Part shown: piece by piece, positions 30,741 through 38,757 of the stretch
Layout of the letters: each line of letters begins with the position of its first letter
Position numbering within the stretch: the first letter of the stretch is position 1
Source of the DNA: Acetobacteraceae bacterium
GTDB lineage: Bacteria > Pseudomonadota > Alphaproteobacteria > Acetobacterales > Acetobacteraceae
Assembly (NCBI GenBank): GCA_019750465.1
Contig: JAIEOP010000355.1
Span: forward strand, 1 to 40,649
Reading direction: 5' to 3'
DNA length: 40,649 nucleotides
Translations under genes and position numbers: made by a program
The notes under the pieces: generated by a model
What the model was told of the DNA's origin: nothing
What the model saw: the letters and a program-made list of their open reading frames with translations, nothing else
The model's database searches: none

Positions 30741-31478
30741 TCACCGGCCCGCCAGCACGCCCGCCAGCGCCGGATCGATTCCCGTCACCACCCGCCCCTT
30801 CGGCGCCGCGTAGCTCCCCACGCCCGGCTTCGGCAGGCCGAGCGCCACCAGCCCCTCCAGCAGCTTCACGCCGCAGGCGATGCCATCCAGCAGCGGCACC
30901 GTGACGCACGGCTGCAGCCGCGGCGCCATGCCGGCCAAGGCTGCGCCGCCGAGCACCACCGCGTCCGCCCCCTGCTCCACCAGACCGGCGATCGCCACGG
31001 CCAGCTCCGCTTCGACCCGCGCCGGGTCGCGCACCGCGTCCTGCGGCGTGGAGGCGATGCCCAGGAGCCCGGAGAGCCGCGCCCCCAGCCCGTGCCGATC
31101 GGCGATCAATTCGCGGTAGGACGCGGTGCTGCCCATGGTCGCCAGGCCGAAGCGTCCGCCCAGGGTGCAGGCGGTGAGGCAGGCCGCCTCGGTCATGGCA
31201 ACGACCGGGCAGGGCATCATCTGCCGCGCCGCGTCCAGCGCGGTGTCGTGGCTCACCGCCAGCAGCACGGCATCCACCCGGCCAGCGTGCCCGGCGAGCA
31301 GTTCCAGCAGGGCGTGGCCCGCGACCACGTTCTCCGCCCGCGTCGAGATCACCGCCGGGCCGAAGCGCGGCGTCGCGGGGATGATCTCCGTCCCCGGCGC
31401 CGCCGCGGCGCGGGCGGAGGCCGCGCAGATCGCGGTGATCGCCTCGGTCGTATTGGCGTTGGCTACCAGGATGCGCAT
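30741..31478 (-). CDS. Asp/Glu/hydantoin racemase-family protein lacking both catalytic cysteines
   Basis: 245 residues. The fold is evident from MRILVANANTTEAIT (family: INPNT/NST), LLAVSHDTALDAARQMMPCPVVAMTEAA, LGGRFGLATMGST and DAVVLGGAALAGMAPRL with VPLLDGIACGVKLLE. Active racemases of this family use two cysteines, one in an ACF-x-DPG motif and one in LGCAGM. Here the first is V75 (in LAVSHD) and the second is G178 (in LGGAAL); the remaining cysteines (18, 90, 100, 104, 191, 202) are elsewhere. Cys-dependent racemisation is therefore unlikely, so it may be a binding protein, lyase or different isomerase. I start at ATG 31478 because the family N-terminus begins there; the longer frame is not coding-like. 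The next gene upstream is another apparent pseudoenzyme. Confidence 0.85.
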   Translation of the reverse strand: MRILVANANTTEAITAICAASARAAAAPGTEIIPATPRFGPAVISTRAENVVAGHALLELLAGHAGRVDAVLLAVSHDTALDAARQMMPCPVVAMTEAACLTACTLGGRFGLATMGSTASYRELIADRHGLGARLSGLLGIASTPQDAVRDPARVEAELAVAIAGLVEQGADAVVLGGAALAGMAPRLQPCVTVPLLDGIACGVKLLEGLVALGLPKPGVGSYAAPKGRVVTGIDPALAGVLAGR

Positions 31479-31545
31479 GGCGTTCGGTCCCGCGGTCGCA
31501 GGCCGCCATGCTGGGCCGGGCGCCGGCCCGGCGCCACGCGGAATT

Positions 31546-32496
31546 TCAGCCGCCCACCATCGTGGCGTGCAGGGCGACGCCGCCGCGCCGCGCGCCGGCG
31601 GAGATCTCCCCGAAGACGGGGCGGTAGCTTTCCGGCAGGGCCCGCGCGCCTGGCGTCGAGAGCCAGAGGCGCAGCAGCGATCGCCGCTCGCCCTCCGGCG
31701 TGTCCATGGCATCCTCGGGGCCGGCGCGCTTCCACACCAGCAGCGGATTGCGGAACAGCAGGTCGCCCGGGTGCAGGGGAATGGTCAGCGCCAACCCGGG
31801 TGCCGACGCGGCCGCTTCCAGCGCCGCCAGCGCCGCGCGCTGCTCCGCGTCCAGGGCCGCCTCCGCGATCGTGGCGTGGTCGCAGCGGCTGACGAAGATG
31901 CCGCCGGCCGTGGAGAAGACCGGCACCGGCACCGGCTCGCCGCCCCCTGGCAGGATCTGCGGCAGCCCGCGATGCAGGGTGGCGAGCGCGGCGCGATCGG
32001 TCCGCAGCAGCGCGTTGTGCAGCGAGGCGGCCGGGATCAGCGTCACGCTGCCGCCGGTCGGCACCTGGCGCAGGCAGAGCAGCACCACGGCATCGGCGGG
32101 ATCGGCCATGAAGCGCATCGGCGCGCCGAGCGCCGGGCCTGCCTCGCCGGTCTGGCCGACGACCAGGCTCCCCGCGCCGTCCTGCGGCAGCGCGGTGCCG
32201 AGGCGCGTGCCGATCACGCGCAGCACCGCCTCCGGCCCGCCGGGCGTGTCGAAGCGGCCCAGCGGCAGGCCACGCAGCAGCACGAAGCCGCGGCCGTTCT
32301 CCAGCCGCTCCGCGACCTGGGCCAGCAGCGGACCGAGCCGCGGCAGCGCCGCGCCGTCCGGTGCGGCGAGGACGGCCTCGATCTCGGCTGCCTCCTCGCC
32401 GCCGATCGGCAGCATCCAGTCGGAGGGGGCGAGGTCGGCGCCGCTCCATGCGGCGGGACCGGCCTGGGGGACCAGGCGCAGGGGGGGCAGGATCAT
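31546..32496 (-). CDS. TauD/TfdA-like protein lacking the iron-binding histidines
   Basis: 316 residues. The layout follows the TauD-like subfamily of Fe(II)/2-oxoglutarate dioxygenases: GFVLLRGLPLGRF at 70-82, DAVVLLCLRQVPTGGSVTLIPAASLHNAL (135-163), IPLHPGDLLFRN at 239-250 and RRSLLRLWLSTPGARALPESYRPVF (271-295). The first metal motif, normally HTD before LLCL, reads M130-A131-D132. The distal histidine, normally in NN-x-x-x-x-H-x-R, is replaced around W255 (NPLLVWKR). The 2-oxoglutarate arginine region is intact. Without two of three metal ligands, normal iron catalysis is not expected. The frame is otherwise uninterrupted with good codon use, so this is not a recently decayed gene. It starts at ATG 32496. 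Confidence 0.8.
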   Translation of the reverse strand: MILPPLRLVPQAGPAAWSGADLAPSDWMLPIGGEEAAEIEAVLAAPDGAALPRLGPLLAQVAERLENGRGFVLLRGLPLGRFDTPGGPEAVLRVIGTRLGTALPQDGAGSLVVGQTGEAGPALGAPMRFMADPADAVVLLCLRQVPTGGSVTLIPAASLHNALLRTDRAALATLHRGLPQILPGGGEPVPVPVFSTAGGIFVSRCDHATIAEAALDAEQRAALAALEAAASAPGLALTIPLHPGDLLFRNPLLVWKRAGPEDAMDTPEGERRSLLRLWLSTPGARALPESYRPVFGEISAGARRGGVALHATMVGG

Positions 32497-32628
32497 GGGG
32501 GCAAAGCCTAGCACTCCGCTGGGAGATGGAGGAGGAAAACCGCCTGCGGAAGGATCGCGCGGCATCCCGGGCCTTGCCCGCCCCGGTCGACCACCGCACG
32601 CTCTGCCCAGCCGCCGGAGAGACCGCCC

Positions 32629-33765
32629 ATGGATACCCCTGTCCTCGACCTGACCTTCGATGCCGAAGCCATGCTGCCCGGGCTGCGCCAGTGGGTGGAA
32701 TGCGAGAGCCCGACCTTCGCCGCCGCCGCGGTGGCGCGCATGATGGATCTCGCCGGGCGCGACCTGGCGCTGCTCGGCGCCCGCATCGAGACCATCCCGG
32801 GCCGCATGGGCTACGGCCCCTGCCTGCGCGCGACCTTCCCGCACCCGGATGGGGGCCGCGTGCCCGGCGTGCTGGTGATGGGGCACCTCGATACCGTGCA
32901 CCCGGTCGGCACGCTGGCGGCGCTGCCCTGGCGGCGCGAGGGCAACCGGGTCTTCGGCCCCGGCATCTTCGACATGAAGGGCGGCAATTTCATCGCCGTG
33001 GAGGCGATCCGCCAGATGATCCGCGCCGGCGTCGCCACCCGGCGCCCGCTGACCGTGCTGTTCACGTCGGATGAGGAAGTCGGCTCGCCCTCGACACGCG
33101 ACCTCATCGAGGCCGAGGCCGCGCGCCATGCCGTGGTACTGGTGCCGGAACCGGCGCGCCCCGATGGCGGCGTGGTGACCGGGCGCTACGCCATCGCCCG
33201 CTTCAACCTGCGCACCGTCGGCAAGCCGAGCCACGCCGGCGCGCGGCTGGCGGACGGGCGCAGCGCCATCCGCGAGATGTGCCGCCAGGTCGTCGCCATC
33301 GAGGCGATGACCACCGACGCCGCCACCTATTCCGTCGGCGTCATCCAGGGCGGGCAATGGGTGAACTGCGTCGCGACGTATTGCGACGCCGAGAGCCTTT
33401 CCATGGCCAAGCGCCAGCAGGACCTGGACGAGGCGGTGGAGCGGATGCTGGCGCTGCGTCCGACCGGCAACGACGTGCAGCTCATCGTCACGCGCGGCGT
33501 GACGCGGCCCGTATGGGAGCCGGACGAGCGGGTGATGGCGCTGTATGGCGTGGCGCGCGGCATCGCCAACCGCATCGGCTTCGACATCACGCACCAGAGC
33601 TCGGGCGGCGGCTCGGACGGGAATTTCACCGGCGCGATGGGCGTGCCGACGCTGGACGGCCTCGGCGTCGGCGGCGCGGGTGCGCATACGCTGGAGGAGC
33701 ACCTGGTGATCGACAGCCTGGTGCCGCGGGCAAGGCTGCTGGCGGGGCTGCTGCAGGTGGTGTAG
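32629..33765 (+). CDS. M20-family metallopeptidase (glutamate carboxypeptidase-like)
   Basis: 378 residues. The two-zinc catalytic site is complete: GHLDT with H86 and D88, FDMKGG with D115, SDEEVGS with E149/E150, VPEPA with E174, and a late histidine in GAHTLEEH. GKPSHAG at 198-204 starts the dimerisation lid. This resembles carboxypeptidase G2-type enzymes, which release C-terminal glutamate from folates or N-acyl amino acids; aminoacylase activity is also possible. GGAGAG is about 8 bases before ATG 32629. No signal peptide is visible, so it is probably cytoplasmic. It is divergent from the TauD-like gene and precedes a small lipoprotein gene by 35 bases. Confidence 0.94.
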   Translation: MDTPVLDLTFDAEAMLPGLRQWVECESPTFAAAAVARMMDLAGRDLALLGARIETIPGRMGYGPCLRATFPHPDGGRVPGVLVMGHLDTVHPVGTLAALPWRREGNRVFGPGIFDMKGGNFIAVEAIRQMIRAGVATRRPLTVLFTSDEEVGSPSTRDLIEAEAARHAVVLVPEPARPDGGVVTGRYAIARFNLRTVGKPSHAGARLADGRSAIREMCRQVVAIEAMTTDAATYSVGVIQGGQWVNCVATYCDAESLSMAKRQQDLDEAVERMLALRPTGNDVQLIVTRGVTRPVWEPDERVMALYGVARGIANRIGFDITHQSSGGGSDGNFTGAMGVPTLDGLGVGGAGAHTLEEHLVIDSLVPRARLLAGLLQVV

Positions 33766-33800
33766 CCGCAGGCCTCCGCCGCCCCTTCCGAGGAGTTTCC

Positions 33801-34022
33801 ATGACCATCACCGTTGCGCGCCTGATGCTGGCCGGCTGCCTTCTCGCGCTCGGCGCCTGCACGCCGGACAATGATGTGCCGATGACAACGCGCGGCAGCG
33901 CCGATTCCCCGATGACCATGATGGTCGATCAGATGCGGCAGCGCGCCGCGGGCACCGGCGGCGACGGGAATTTCGGCGGCGTCATGCGGCCGCTGGAGGC
34001 GGGGGGCGGGCAGCGGCGCTGA
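33801..34022 (+). CDS. Small predicted lipoprotein
   Basis: 73 residues: signal MTITVARLMLAGCLLALGAC with lipobox LALGAC, lipidation expected at C20, followed by a hydrophilic methionine- and glycine-rich tail (MTTRGSADSPMTMMVDQMRQR, GGDGNFGGVMRPLEAGGG). GAGGAG lies 6 bases before ATG. The frame is open far upstream through the peptidase gene, but the strong ribosome-binding site and signal fix the start. No family recognised. It may share a transcript with the M20 peptidase. Confidence 0.75.
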   Translation: MTITVARLMLAGCLLALGACTPDNDVPMTTRGSADSPMTMMVDQMRQRAAGTGGDGNFGGVMRPLEAGGGQRR

Positions 34023-34122
34023 CACGCGGCGACGGCCGCAGCGCACTCGCCCTCGATCGTCGCGCCCGATCGTGCCGCAGTGACGCGCCACCGAGGCCCG
34101 GGCAGCGCGCTTCGGCGGCCCG

Positions 34123-34551
34123 CTACGGCCCTGCCGCCGGCCATGCCGCCAGCGCCGCTTCCAGCGGCGCAAGATCGAAGCCGCAGTCGCGGTAGCCGTC
34201 GCGCAGCCGGGCGACGTACGCCGCCGGCGGCGGGCCGGCGCGGCAGGAGACATCGTGGTAGATCCAGGCCCCGGCCTCGCCCTGCGCCGGCGCGGGCAGG
34301 GCGATCCGATCACGCCTGTAGCACGTCGGATGGCCTTCGAAGCGATCGAGCGCCGCCATGTGCGCCTCCGTCACGCGCCACAACGCGACGGGGCAATGCG
34401 CGGCGGGATCGGCCACGACCAGCGCGTAGCGCCGCACCACCAGCCGCCAGCCCGGCAGGACCAGCGTCGCGGCCAGGCTGGCGCCCGGGCAGCGGCTGGC
34501 CATCTGCGCGTGCCAGAGATTGCTGCCATAGGCGAGGTAGAAACGGCTCAT
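34123..34551 (-). CDS. Gamma-glutamylcyclotransferase-like protein (AIG2/GGCT fold)
   Basis: 142 residues. FYLAYGSNLWHAQM carries the YGSNL signature (residues 8-12) of the cyclotransferase fold, and DRFEGHPTCYRRD contains the conserved acidic residue (E72) used in catalysis. Family enzymes turn gamma-glutamyl-amino acids into 5-oxoproline or cleave gamma-glutamylamines. The length suits the bacterial group. ATG 34551 has no clear ribosome-binding site, but the YGSN motif must be near the N-terminus, so this start is safe. It is divergent from the patatin-like gene, with 131 bases between them, and stands alone. Confidence 0.9.
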   Translation of the reverse strand: MSRFYLAYGSNLWHAQMASRCPGASLAATLVLPGWRLVVRRYALVVADPAAHCPVALWRVTEAHMAALDRFEGHPTCYRRDRIALPAPAQGEAGAWIYHDVSCRAGPPPAAYVARLRDGYRDCGFDLAPLEAALAAWPAAGP

Positions 34552-34682
34552 GCTGCCGTGCACGGTAGCGGCGTGCCGGGACCCGCTCAACGCCGGCGCG
34601 GGCCGGCATCGCGCAATCGGACGATGCAGGAGCGCCGTGCGCAGGCTGCAATCGCGCGACAAGCGGCAAGGGGAGAGCACGC

Positions 34683-36494
34683 ATGGCCGAGGACGACCTG
34701 GCAATCTGGGCGCGGGACTACCCGGCCGCCCGCGCCCCGAAGCCCGCCGGCACCTTCGAACTCGCCTTCTGCATGGCCGGCGCCGTCTCGGCGGGCGCCT
34801 ATACCGCCGGCGTGCTCGATGTGGTGTTCGAGGCGCTGGACGCCTTCGAGGCGGAGCGCGCCGGCCGGGCGCGCAGCGGGCAGGCGCCGCTGCACCGGGT
34901 GCAGGTGCCGGTCTTCGGCGGCGCCTCGGCGGGCGGCATGTGCGCGGCCATCGCGGCGATCTTCGCCGACCGCGCCTTCGCCCCGGTGCGCGCCGGTGCC
35001 TCCGCCGAGACCAGGGCGGCGAACCCGCTCTGGCGCGCCTGGGTGCAGGACATCGACATCGCGCCGATGCTCGGGACGCGCGACGTCAGGCCAGGCCTGC
35101 CCATCGAGTCCCTGCTCGACTGCACCATCCTCGAGGAGATCGTCGATCGGCTGCTGGACCAGGCGCAGACCATGCAGACGGCGCGGCGGCCCTGGCTGGC
35201 GAGCCCGCTGCGCGCGGTGCTGACCCTCTCCAACCTGCGCGGCGTGCCCTATGCGCTGGGCTTCGAGGGGGGGCAGAGCTTCCGCCACTGGATGTCGCAG
35301 CATGCCGACCATGTGCGCTATGCCATCCCGCTCGACCCCGCCACGGAGGCGGCGGCGGAGGATGCGCCGAAGGTGGGCGAGGCGCTGCTCGACCGCGCCG
35401 TGGCGGCGCGCGGCAGCGAGGCGCGGCAGGATTTCATGGCCGTGGCGCTCGGCACCGGCGGCTTCCCGGTGGCGCTGGCGCCGCGCGTGCTGCGCCGTCC
35501 CGTCGCGGACTACCGCTACCGCGCCGGCCTGACCCCGACCGGCCCGTTCCGCGAGGACGCGGTGCTGGACCCGCGCCCGGCCTGGGCCGACGCGGTCATG
35601 CCGGCCTGGCGCCCGCTGCCGGCGCCGGAGCGCTACGCGGCGCTCTGCGTCGACGGCGGGGCGATGAACAACGAGCCGCTCGACCTGGTGCGGCGCGTGC
35701 TGGTCGGCCATGGCGCGAGCACGCCGAAGCCTTCGGAAGTGGCGACGCGGGCGATCCTGCTGATCGATCCCTTCGTCAACCCCGGCAAGCCGGGACCGGA
35801 GGCTCCGAGCGGCCTGATCGGCAGCATCATGCCGCTGTTCAACGCGCTGGTCAGCAACGCCCGCTTCAAGCCGGAGGACCTCGCCGCCGCCGCCGACCCG
35901 CGTATCGGCAGCCGCTTCCTCATCGCGCCCAGCCGCGGCGCCGACTGGGAGGCGGAGGGCGCCATCGCTGCCGGGCATCTCGGCGGCTTCATGGGCTTCT
36001 TCGCCGAGGCCTACCGCGTGCACGACTTCCTGCTGGGCCGGCGCAACGCCCAGCGCTTCCTGCGCCAGGTGCTGGTGCTGCCGGAGACGAACCCGCTGTT
36101 CGGCGGGGATCGATGGCCGGAGGATGACAGGCGGCGCTGGGGCGTGACACGCGAGGGCGTACCGGGGCGGCACCTGCCGGTGGTGCCGCTCTGCGGCGCG
36201 CTGGACACGGTGGACGAGGCGCTGCCGAAGTGGCCCGTGGCAACGGATTATCCGGCGGCGCGCATCGCGGCGCTGGTGGAACAGCGCGCCGGGGTGGCGG
36301 TGCCGGCGCTGGCCGAGGCTGCCATCGCCATGATGCTGTCGCGCCGGGGGTTCTGGCCCGGTCTCGGCCGCTTCGGCGTGCGGACGCTCGAGAAGCTGCT
36401 GCGGCCGCGGCTGGTCGAGGGTGTCGTCGAGCGCGTGTCGGCCGAGGCTGCGAAGCTGGCCGCGGCGCCGCAGGGGCACCGGCGGGTGGGGTAG
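34683..36494 (+). CDS. Patatin-like phospholipase-domain protein
   Basis: 603 residues. The N-terminal lipase motif set is present: CMAGAVSAGAYTAGVLD (30-46) as oxyanion region, the nucleophile elbow G80-A-S82-A-G84 in FGGASAGGMCAAI, and the catalytic aspartate D324 in DGGAMNN. The catalytic domain is long because of inserts between 90 and 320. The C-terminal 200 residues are not recognised. Patatin proteins hydrolyse acyl esters of lipids through the Ser-Asp dyad; no export signal is seen, so it is likely cytoplasmic. The ribosome-binding site AAGGGGAGAG precedes ATG 34683. It converges with the RTX fragment with 10 bases between stops. Confidence 0.9.
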   Translation: MAEDDLAIWARDYPAARAPKPAGTFELAFCMAGAVSAGAYTAGVLDVVFEALDAFEAERAGRARSGQAPLHRVQVPVFGGASAGGMCAAIAAIFADRAFAPVRAGASAETRAANPLWRAWVQDIDIAPMLGTRDVRPGLPIESLLDCTILEEIVDRLLDQAQTMQTARRPWLASPLRAVLTLSNLRGVPYALGFEGGQSFRHWMSQHADHVRYAIPLDPATEAAAEDAPKVGEALLDRAVAARGSEARQDFMAVALGTGGFPVALAPRVLRRPVADYRYRAGLTPTGPFREDAVLDPRPAWADAVMPAWRPLPAPERYAALCVDGGAMNNEPLDLVRRVLVGHGASTPKPSEVATRAILLIDPFVNPGKPGPEAPSGLIGSIMPLFNALVSNARFKPEDLAAAADPRIGSRFLIAPSRGADWEAEGAIAAGHLGGFMGFFAEAYRVHDFLLGRRNAQRFLRQVLVLPETNPLFGGDRWPEDDRRRWGVTREGVPGRHLPVVPLCGALDTVDEALPKWPVATDYPAARIAALVEQRAGVAVPALAEAAIAMMLSRRGFWPGLGRFGVRTLEKLLRPRLVEGVVERVSAEAAKLAAAPQGHRRVG

Positions 36495-36504
36495 CGCCGC
36501 GCGC

Positions 36505-37325
36505 TCAGCCGAAGGGGTGGTCGCTGGCGGTGATGAGCCTGCCGCCACCGAAGGTCACGGCGCCCGCCGCGGTGATCCTCCCGCCGGCGAGGCCGATCGC
36601 CCCGCCTGTGCCAGGGCCGATCCCCGCGTCCGCGACGAGGGTCAACCCGCCAAAGGCTCCCGCCCCGATGCCGGCGCCGGGTGATGCCAGGCCCAGGCCG
36701 CCGCCGGCACCGGCGCCGGGCCCGCCGGTGGCGAGCGGTGCGTCGATCAAAAGCGAGTCGAACAGGGCGGCGCCGGTGATCTCGATGCGCTCGACCTCCG
36801 CCCCGGTCGCGTCGAAGCCGCGGAAGATGAAGGGGATGCCGTCCGCGGGCTCGATGGCGGCGCTCGTCGCGGCGGAGGCGATCTCAAGCCGGTCGCCGCC
36901 GCTGCCCTGGATGGTGTCGCGACCGCCGCCCGCGTGGACCGTGTCGTTGCCGCCGCCGGCGATGACGGGGTTGTCGCTTGCGTTGCCCGCGATCCAGGTC
37001 GCGAAGTCATCGGCGACGACGAAGCGCGTCGTGCCCTGCAGCTCGATCCGCTCGATCTCGGCGTCGGCGCGCAGGCTGCAGCCGCTGCCGGCGATGTTCG
37101 CCTGCACGCCATCCCAGCCGCCGCCGGGGGCCTCGACCACCATGCCGCCGGGATCATCGACGAGGAACAGGTCGTTGCCGGCGCCACCATCCATGGCATC
37201 CGCGCCCGTGCCGCCGTCCAGCACATCCCGGCCGTCGCCGCCCGAGATCCGGTCCGCGCCCGTGCCGCCGTCGAGCCGGTCCGACCCGGCCTCGCCCGCG
37301 AGCGTGTCGTTGCCGTCGCCGCCAC
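36505..37325 (-). pseudogene. C-terminal fragment of an RTX protein, 5' end lost
   Basis: About 273 residues in frame from near 37325 to TGA at 36505. It starts abruptly within RTX nonapeptides (GGDGNDTLAGEAGSDRLDGGTGADRISGGDGRDVLDGG), then has the usual inter-block beta segment (FLVDDPGGMVVEAPGGGWDGV...LRADAEIERIEL) and further repeats (IAGGGNDTVHAGGGRDTIQG). It ends in an odd glycine/alanine-rich stretch (GGPGAGAGGGLGLASPG, AGAFGGLTLV). No start codon or ribosome-binding site lies at the beginning. Upstream in the same frame is only out-of-frame sequence of the 2'-5' RNA ligase gene. The fragment therefore lacks its N-terminus and is probably not expressed as such. It is on the opposite strand from the convergent patatin gene. 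Confidence 0.8.
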
Positions 37326-37484
37326 CGCGGCAAGCTCCGCCCCCGGCAGGGCGTGGAACAGCGTGACATGGGCGGGAACCAGGTTGCGCGCCGGCGGGAA
37401 ATGCGCACGCCGCAGCGCTTCCAGCCAGTCCTGGCTCGGCGGATCCAGCGCCAGGGTCAGCACGAGGGGGTCGGGCACGCCCAC
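37326..37484 (-). pseudogene. N-terminal remnant of a 2'-5' RNA ligase (LigT/2H phosphoesterase)-family gene
   Basis: From GTG 37484 the protein reads MGVPDPLVLTLALD, then ALRRAHFPPARN and HVTLFHALPGAELAAVAAT. H-x-TLFHALPG is the first 2H motif of the LigT-like family as seen in Acetobacteraceae. After about 53 residues the family sequence stops and the DNA continues as RTX repeats in another frame; the second 2H motif is absent. The join lies in 37311-37332, where both genes could read GGTGGCGGCGACGGC, so deletion at microhomology is a plausible mechanism. The truncated frame runs on as nonsense to 36747. The ligase remnant should be inactive. Confidence 0.75.
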
Positions 37485-37732
37485 CGGATGCGGTCACCCC
37501 GGATGACGGGCGGACGCCATCCGCGTGCGGATGCGCACCGCGCCACAGGTGGGTACGCAATGGATATCAGGCAGGTCGGCGGCGTCTTCGGCCCTTGCAC
37601 GCCCGCTTTGCCCTGCGGCGAGTCGCCCTGGTTGGTGAGGTTGAGCACCGCGCCGGCCATCAGGGCAGGGGCGGCGACCGCCGGGGCACGCCGCCCCGGT
37701 CGCGCAGCGCAGGCGTCCCGCCCAGCCGGCAC

Positions 37733-38254
37733 TCACGGCGCCGAGCGGACCTCGACCCAGTGGTCCTTGATCTTCAGGCGGTGCCGCATGACTCCCGGCT
37801 TCAGCGCAGCCTCGATGAAGCAGCCCTTCTCGGCGGCGGCGAGCAGGCGGCGCTGGTCGGCCTCCGCCACATCGGGGCCGAGCTCGATGTCCATGGTGAA
37901 GGCGACGGGGGCGCTGACATAGGGGGCGCTGCCCTGCTGCACGCGCTCCCAGTGGCAGCGGGTGTTCACGTTGATGTCCTGCACCTCGATCCTCATGCGG
38001 CGGGCGAAGGCGCGGAGCTGCACCATCACGCAGGCGGTCAGCGCGGAGGTGAAATAGGCCAGCGGGTAGGGCGCGCTGGAATTGCCGCCATGGCCGGGAC
38101 CTTCGTCGGTCGGCAGCTCGTACACCTCGCCGGGCAGGCCGTTCGGGCGGCTCACCGTGACCTCGTTGCGGAATCCCCCCGTGTTGCGCCCGGCGGCATC
38201 GAAGATCACGTCGCCGCGGATGGTCGCGGCGGCCGAGGCGGGTGCGTCGGTCAT
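37733..38254 (-). CDS. OsmC-family protein
   Basis: 173 residues from ATG 38254 (GGGAGGAC about 8 bases upstream). Features are GDVIFDAAGRNTGGFRNEVTVSRPNG, GHGGNSSAPYPLAYFTSALTACVMVQLRAFARRM, where the cysteine in LTAC is the first OsmC cysteine, and LLAAAEKGCFIEAALKPGV, holding the second. The family comprises thiol-dependent organic hydroperoxide reductases and related proteins. Both expected cysteines are kept, so peroxidase function is plausible. It follows a 248-base gap containing nothing I can identify and is transcribed in the same direction as the broken ligase/RTX fusion. Confidence 0.9.
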   Translation of the reverse strand: MTDAPASAAATIRGDVIFDAAGRNTGGFRNEVTVSRPNGLPGEVYELPTDEGPGHGGNSSAPYPLAYFTSALTACVMVQLRAFARRMRIEVQDINVNTRCHWERVQQGSAPYVSAPVAFTMDIELGPDVAEADQRRLLAAAEKGCFIEAALKPGVMRHRLKIKDHWVEVRSAP

Positions 38255-38757
38255 GGCTGGATGTCCTCCCGGTGATCGCGGCCGCATTCCACCACACCGC
38301 CAGGGTGGTGCGCCACCCGGGGCCGGCCTTCAACACCCGTCCATCGGCGCCAATGCCAAGCTCGTGCCGCACCGAAACGCCGAGGGCGGCGCTGATCCGC
38401 GCGAGATGGCGGGGCGAACGTGCGATATGCGCGGCGGCCTTCTCTTCCGGCGTGCGGACCCGCGTGCGGCCGGGACGCCGCAGGCCGGCGCGCGCCCCGG
38501 CCCCGACGGCCGCGTCCAGGGGCCCGGCAGCGGCGCCGCCGACCTCGTCGTTACCCACATCACTGCTCCCGGCCAGGGTGCGCGGCCTCCCGGCCTTCCC
38601 GCCACGCCGAGACAGGACGGTAATCGGCGGCGATGGACCGTCGGCCGGTTTCGCGTCCTGTTCATCGATCATTCATGATTTTGCGCGAGGCGCGCGCCGA
38701 ACGCGTCCGTCCGCCCCGGCGACGGACCGGCCCCCCAGGCGCTGCCTGCGTGATCGG
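38255..38757 (-). other. Gap with a long open frame of doubtful coding status
   Basis: About 500 bases between the OsmC gene and the antiporter gene. On the minus strand an ATG at 38672 opens a frame (MIDEQDAKPADG..., RTPEEKAAAHIARSPRHLARISAALGVSVRHELG) that stays open past the OsmC start in another frame. Codon use in the first 110 codons is not unreasonable, but there is no ribosome-binding site, no family I recognise, and the frame overlaps OsmC entirely afterwards. It could be a decayed regulator-like gene or chance in GC-rich DNA. Nothing else was seen here. Confidence 0.35.

Noticed and set aside
38330-38672. Genes on either strand in the gap before the antiporter
   Set aside because: Several frames are open, but none has a ribosome-binding site or recognisable motif, so the stretch is listed only as an uncertain region.
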